The notes under the pieces are model-generated. The model had not been told where the DNA came from. It did not search any database and worked only from the letters and a program-made list of their open reading frames with translations. A stretch of 5,775 bases of DNA, from positions 1-5,775 of the forward strand of contig CAPZCD010000058.1 in NCBI GenBank assembly GCA_948744995.1, read 5' to 3'. The position numbers were made by a program, and so were the translations under genes. Source of the DNA: an uncultured Rickettsiales bacterium. GTDB lineage: Bacteria; Pseudomonadota; Alphaproteobacteria; Rickettsiales; UBA1997. This document shows positions 5,467 through 5,775 of the stretch, in pieces; the first letter of the stretch is position 1, and each line of letters starts with the position of its first letter.

Positions 5467-5520
5467 CTATGTTAGCAAAATTTTAGTAAAATTTGTGTAC
5501 TCTTTTGCTTTAAATTTCAT
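5467..5520 (-). CDS. Putative 17-residue small protein or leader peptide
   Basis: ATG (5520-5518) opens MKFKAKEYTNFTKILLT and ends at TAG (5469-5467). TAAGGAG (5537-5531), the only near-perfect SD in the window, ends ten bases before the ATG, slightly further than ideal. A perfect TATAAT lies further upstream at 5579-5574. The peptide is basic (four Lys), with no signal sequence and no run of one amino acid that would mark a classical attenuator. A hairpin follows the stop at once, and glmM starts about 200 bases downstream on the same strand. I do not recognise it. It may be a true small gene, a leader, or the surviving 5' end of a deleted gene. Confidence 0.35.
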   Translation of the reverse strand: MKFKAKEYTNFTKILLT

Positions 5521-5573
5521 TTTAAAAATACTCCTTACATTTTTTATATTAAGAAATTGTTATCTGTATATTT

Positions 5574-5579
5574 ATTATA
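5574..5579 (-). promoter_or_regulatory. -10 candidate for the 17-codon frame
   Basis: TATAAT on the minus strand, within the palindrome ATTATATAAT, so the plus strand carries one too. The only -35 at 17 bases is TTTAAT, a poor match. The expected start near 5567 gives a leader of about 47 bases that includes the strong SD. Confidence 0.25.
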
Positions 5580-5728
5580 TAATAAAACAAATTATGATTA
5601 AACTAATTACAGTTTGTAATAAATATTTATAAATAAAAGGAAAGTAGAGAATAATCTAATTCCTTGAGTTATAAAACAGCTATAATAGCATATAAATATT
5701 TAATTAATTAAATTTAATCCCAATTTCG

Positions 5729-5756
5729 TTTTTTAGCTCATAAAACCTCTAAAAAA
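5729..5756. terminator. AT-rich hairpin near the right edge
   Basis: TTTTTTAG (5729-5736) and CTAAAAAA (5749-5756) form a perfect 8-base stem with a 12-base loop. Read from the right on the minus strand it could end a gene lying beyond the edge, but no such gene end is visible in the window. Confidence 0.2.
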
Positions 5757-5772
5757 TAAAGAAAAAATAAAG
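5751..5772. repeat. Two tandem copies of AAAAAATAAAG
   Basis: An 11-base unit is repeated exactly (5751-5761 and 5762-5772) and may continue past the edge, since the next three bases are AAA. This is simple-sequence DNA, probably made by slippage. Confidence 0.5.
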
Positions 5773-5775
5773 AAA

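Larger units (their letters stand above)
5264..5775. other. Long non-coding stretch upstream of glmM
   Basis: These 512 very AT-rich bases hold no long frame on either strand. Contents that can be pointed to are the glmM promoter candidates, a TTCAC/GTGAA inverted repeat, a 17-codon frame with strong SD on the minus strand and small hairpins. An 11-base tandem repeat lies at the edge. No tRNA, known riboswitch, DnaA box or insertion-sequence end was recognised. Confidence 0.6.

Noticed and set aside
5310..5475. A plus-strand frame with stops, including DGSFAISSLLLEYLVLTLLF, possibly a decayed gene.
   Set aside because: Only short pieces between stop codons, no family recognised, and hydrophobic stretches are expected from T-rich DNA.
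5679..5711. Palindrome GCTATAATAGC followed by TTAATTAATTAA, considered as an origin or operator.
   Set aside because: No DnaA boxes, no iterons and no associated gene. AT palindromes are common in this composition.
1..5775. CRISPR arrays, insertion sequences, toxin-antitoxin pairs, phage genes.
   Set aside because: No regularly spaced repeats, no transposase or terminal inverted repeats with target duplication, and no small gene pairs were found on either strand.

Overview
The window is AT-rich DNA (roughly 30% GC by eye) with long AT-rich gaps, few Shine-Dalgarno (SD) sequences and ordinary single-copy bacterial genes. The HisRS motifs (LRPEFTAGI, RPQKGRYREFNQ, LELNSLGC, RGLDYY) resemble, from memory, Rickettsia-type enzymes. 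With the AT bias and low coding density, this suggests a host-associated alphaproteobacterium, probably Rickettsiales or a relative. That placement is an inference and was not searched.

Left part, 1-1663: a promoter with an extended -10 drives a PhzF-family gene (127-1041). Seven bases past its stop lies the 3' end of a tRNA-Glu(CUC) gene on the opposite strand (1049-1123). The tRNA gene is divergent from an O6-alkylguanine-DNA alkyltransferase gene (1181-1663), and the promoter elements of the two overlap. 1664-1954 holds no recognisable gene but has a small G-richer island with a promoter-like sequence, an 18-codon frame and a terminal hairpin.

Centre and right, 1955-5263, all on the minus strand: glmM (3887-5263), a 179-base gap with a good promoter, then hisS (2466-3707) overlapping a gamma-class carbonic anhydrase gene (1955-2473) by 8 bases. 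hisS and the carbonic anhydrase gene are probably co-transcribed; glmM probably has its own promoter. These cover peptidoglycan/UDP-GlcNAc precursor supply (GlmM), tRNA charging (HisRS) and bicarbonate/CO2 chemistry (gamma-CA), with no obvious shared pathway.

Right end, 5264-5775: 512 bases without a long gene. The best feature is a 17-residue minus-strand frame (5467-5520) preceded by the only strong SD in the window (TAAGGAG) and followed directly by a hairpin, upstream of glmM. It could be a leader peptide, a small protein or a remnant.

I see no mobile element, CRISPR array, phage gene or clearly new multi-gene system. The most interesting points are the altered active site of the PhzF-like protein (the usual catalytic Glu is Met, while two Cys face each other in the motifs), the CUC tRNA-Glu in an AT-rich genome, and the small frame upstream of glmM.
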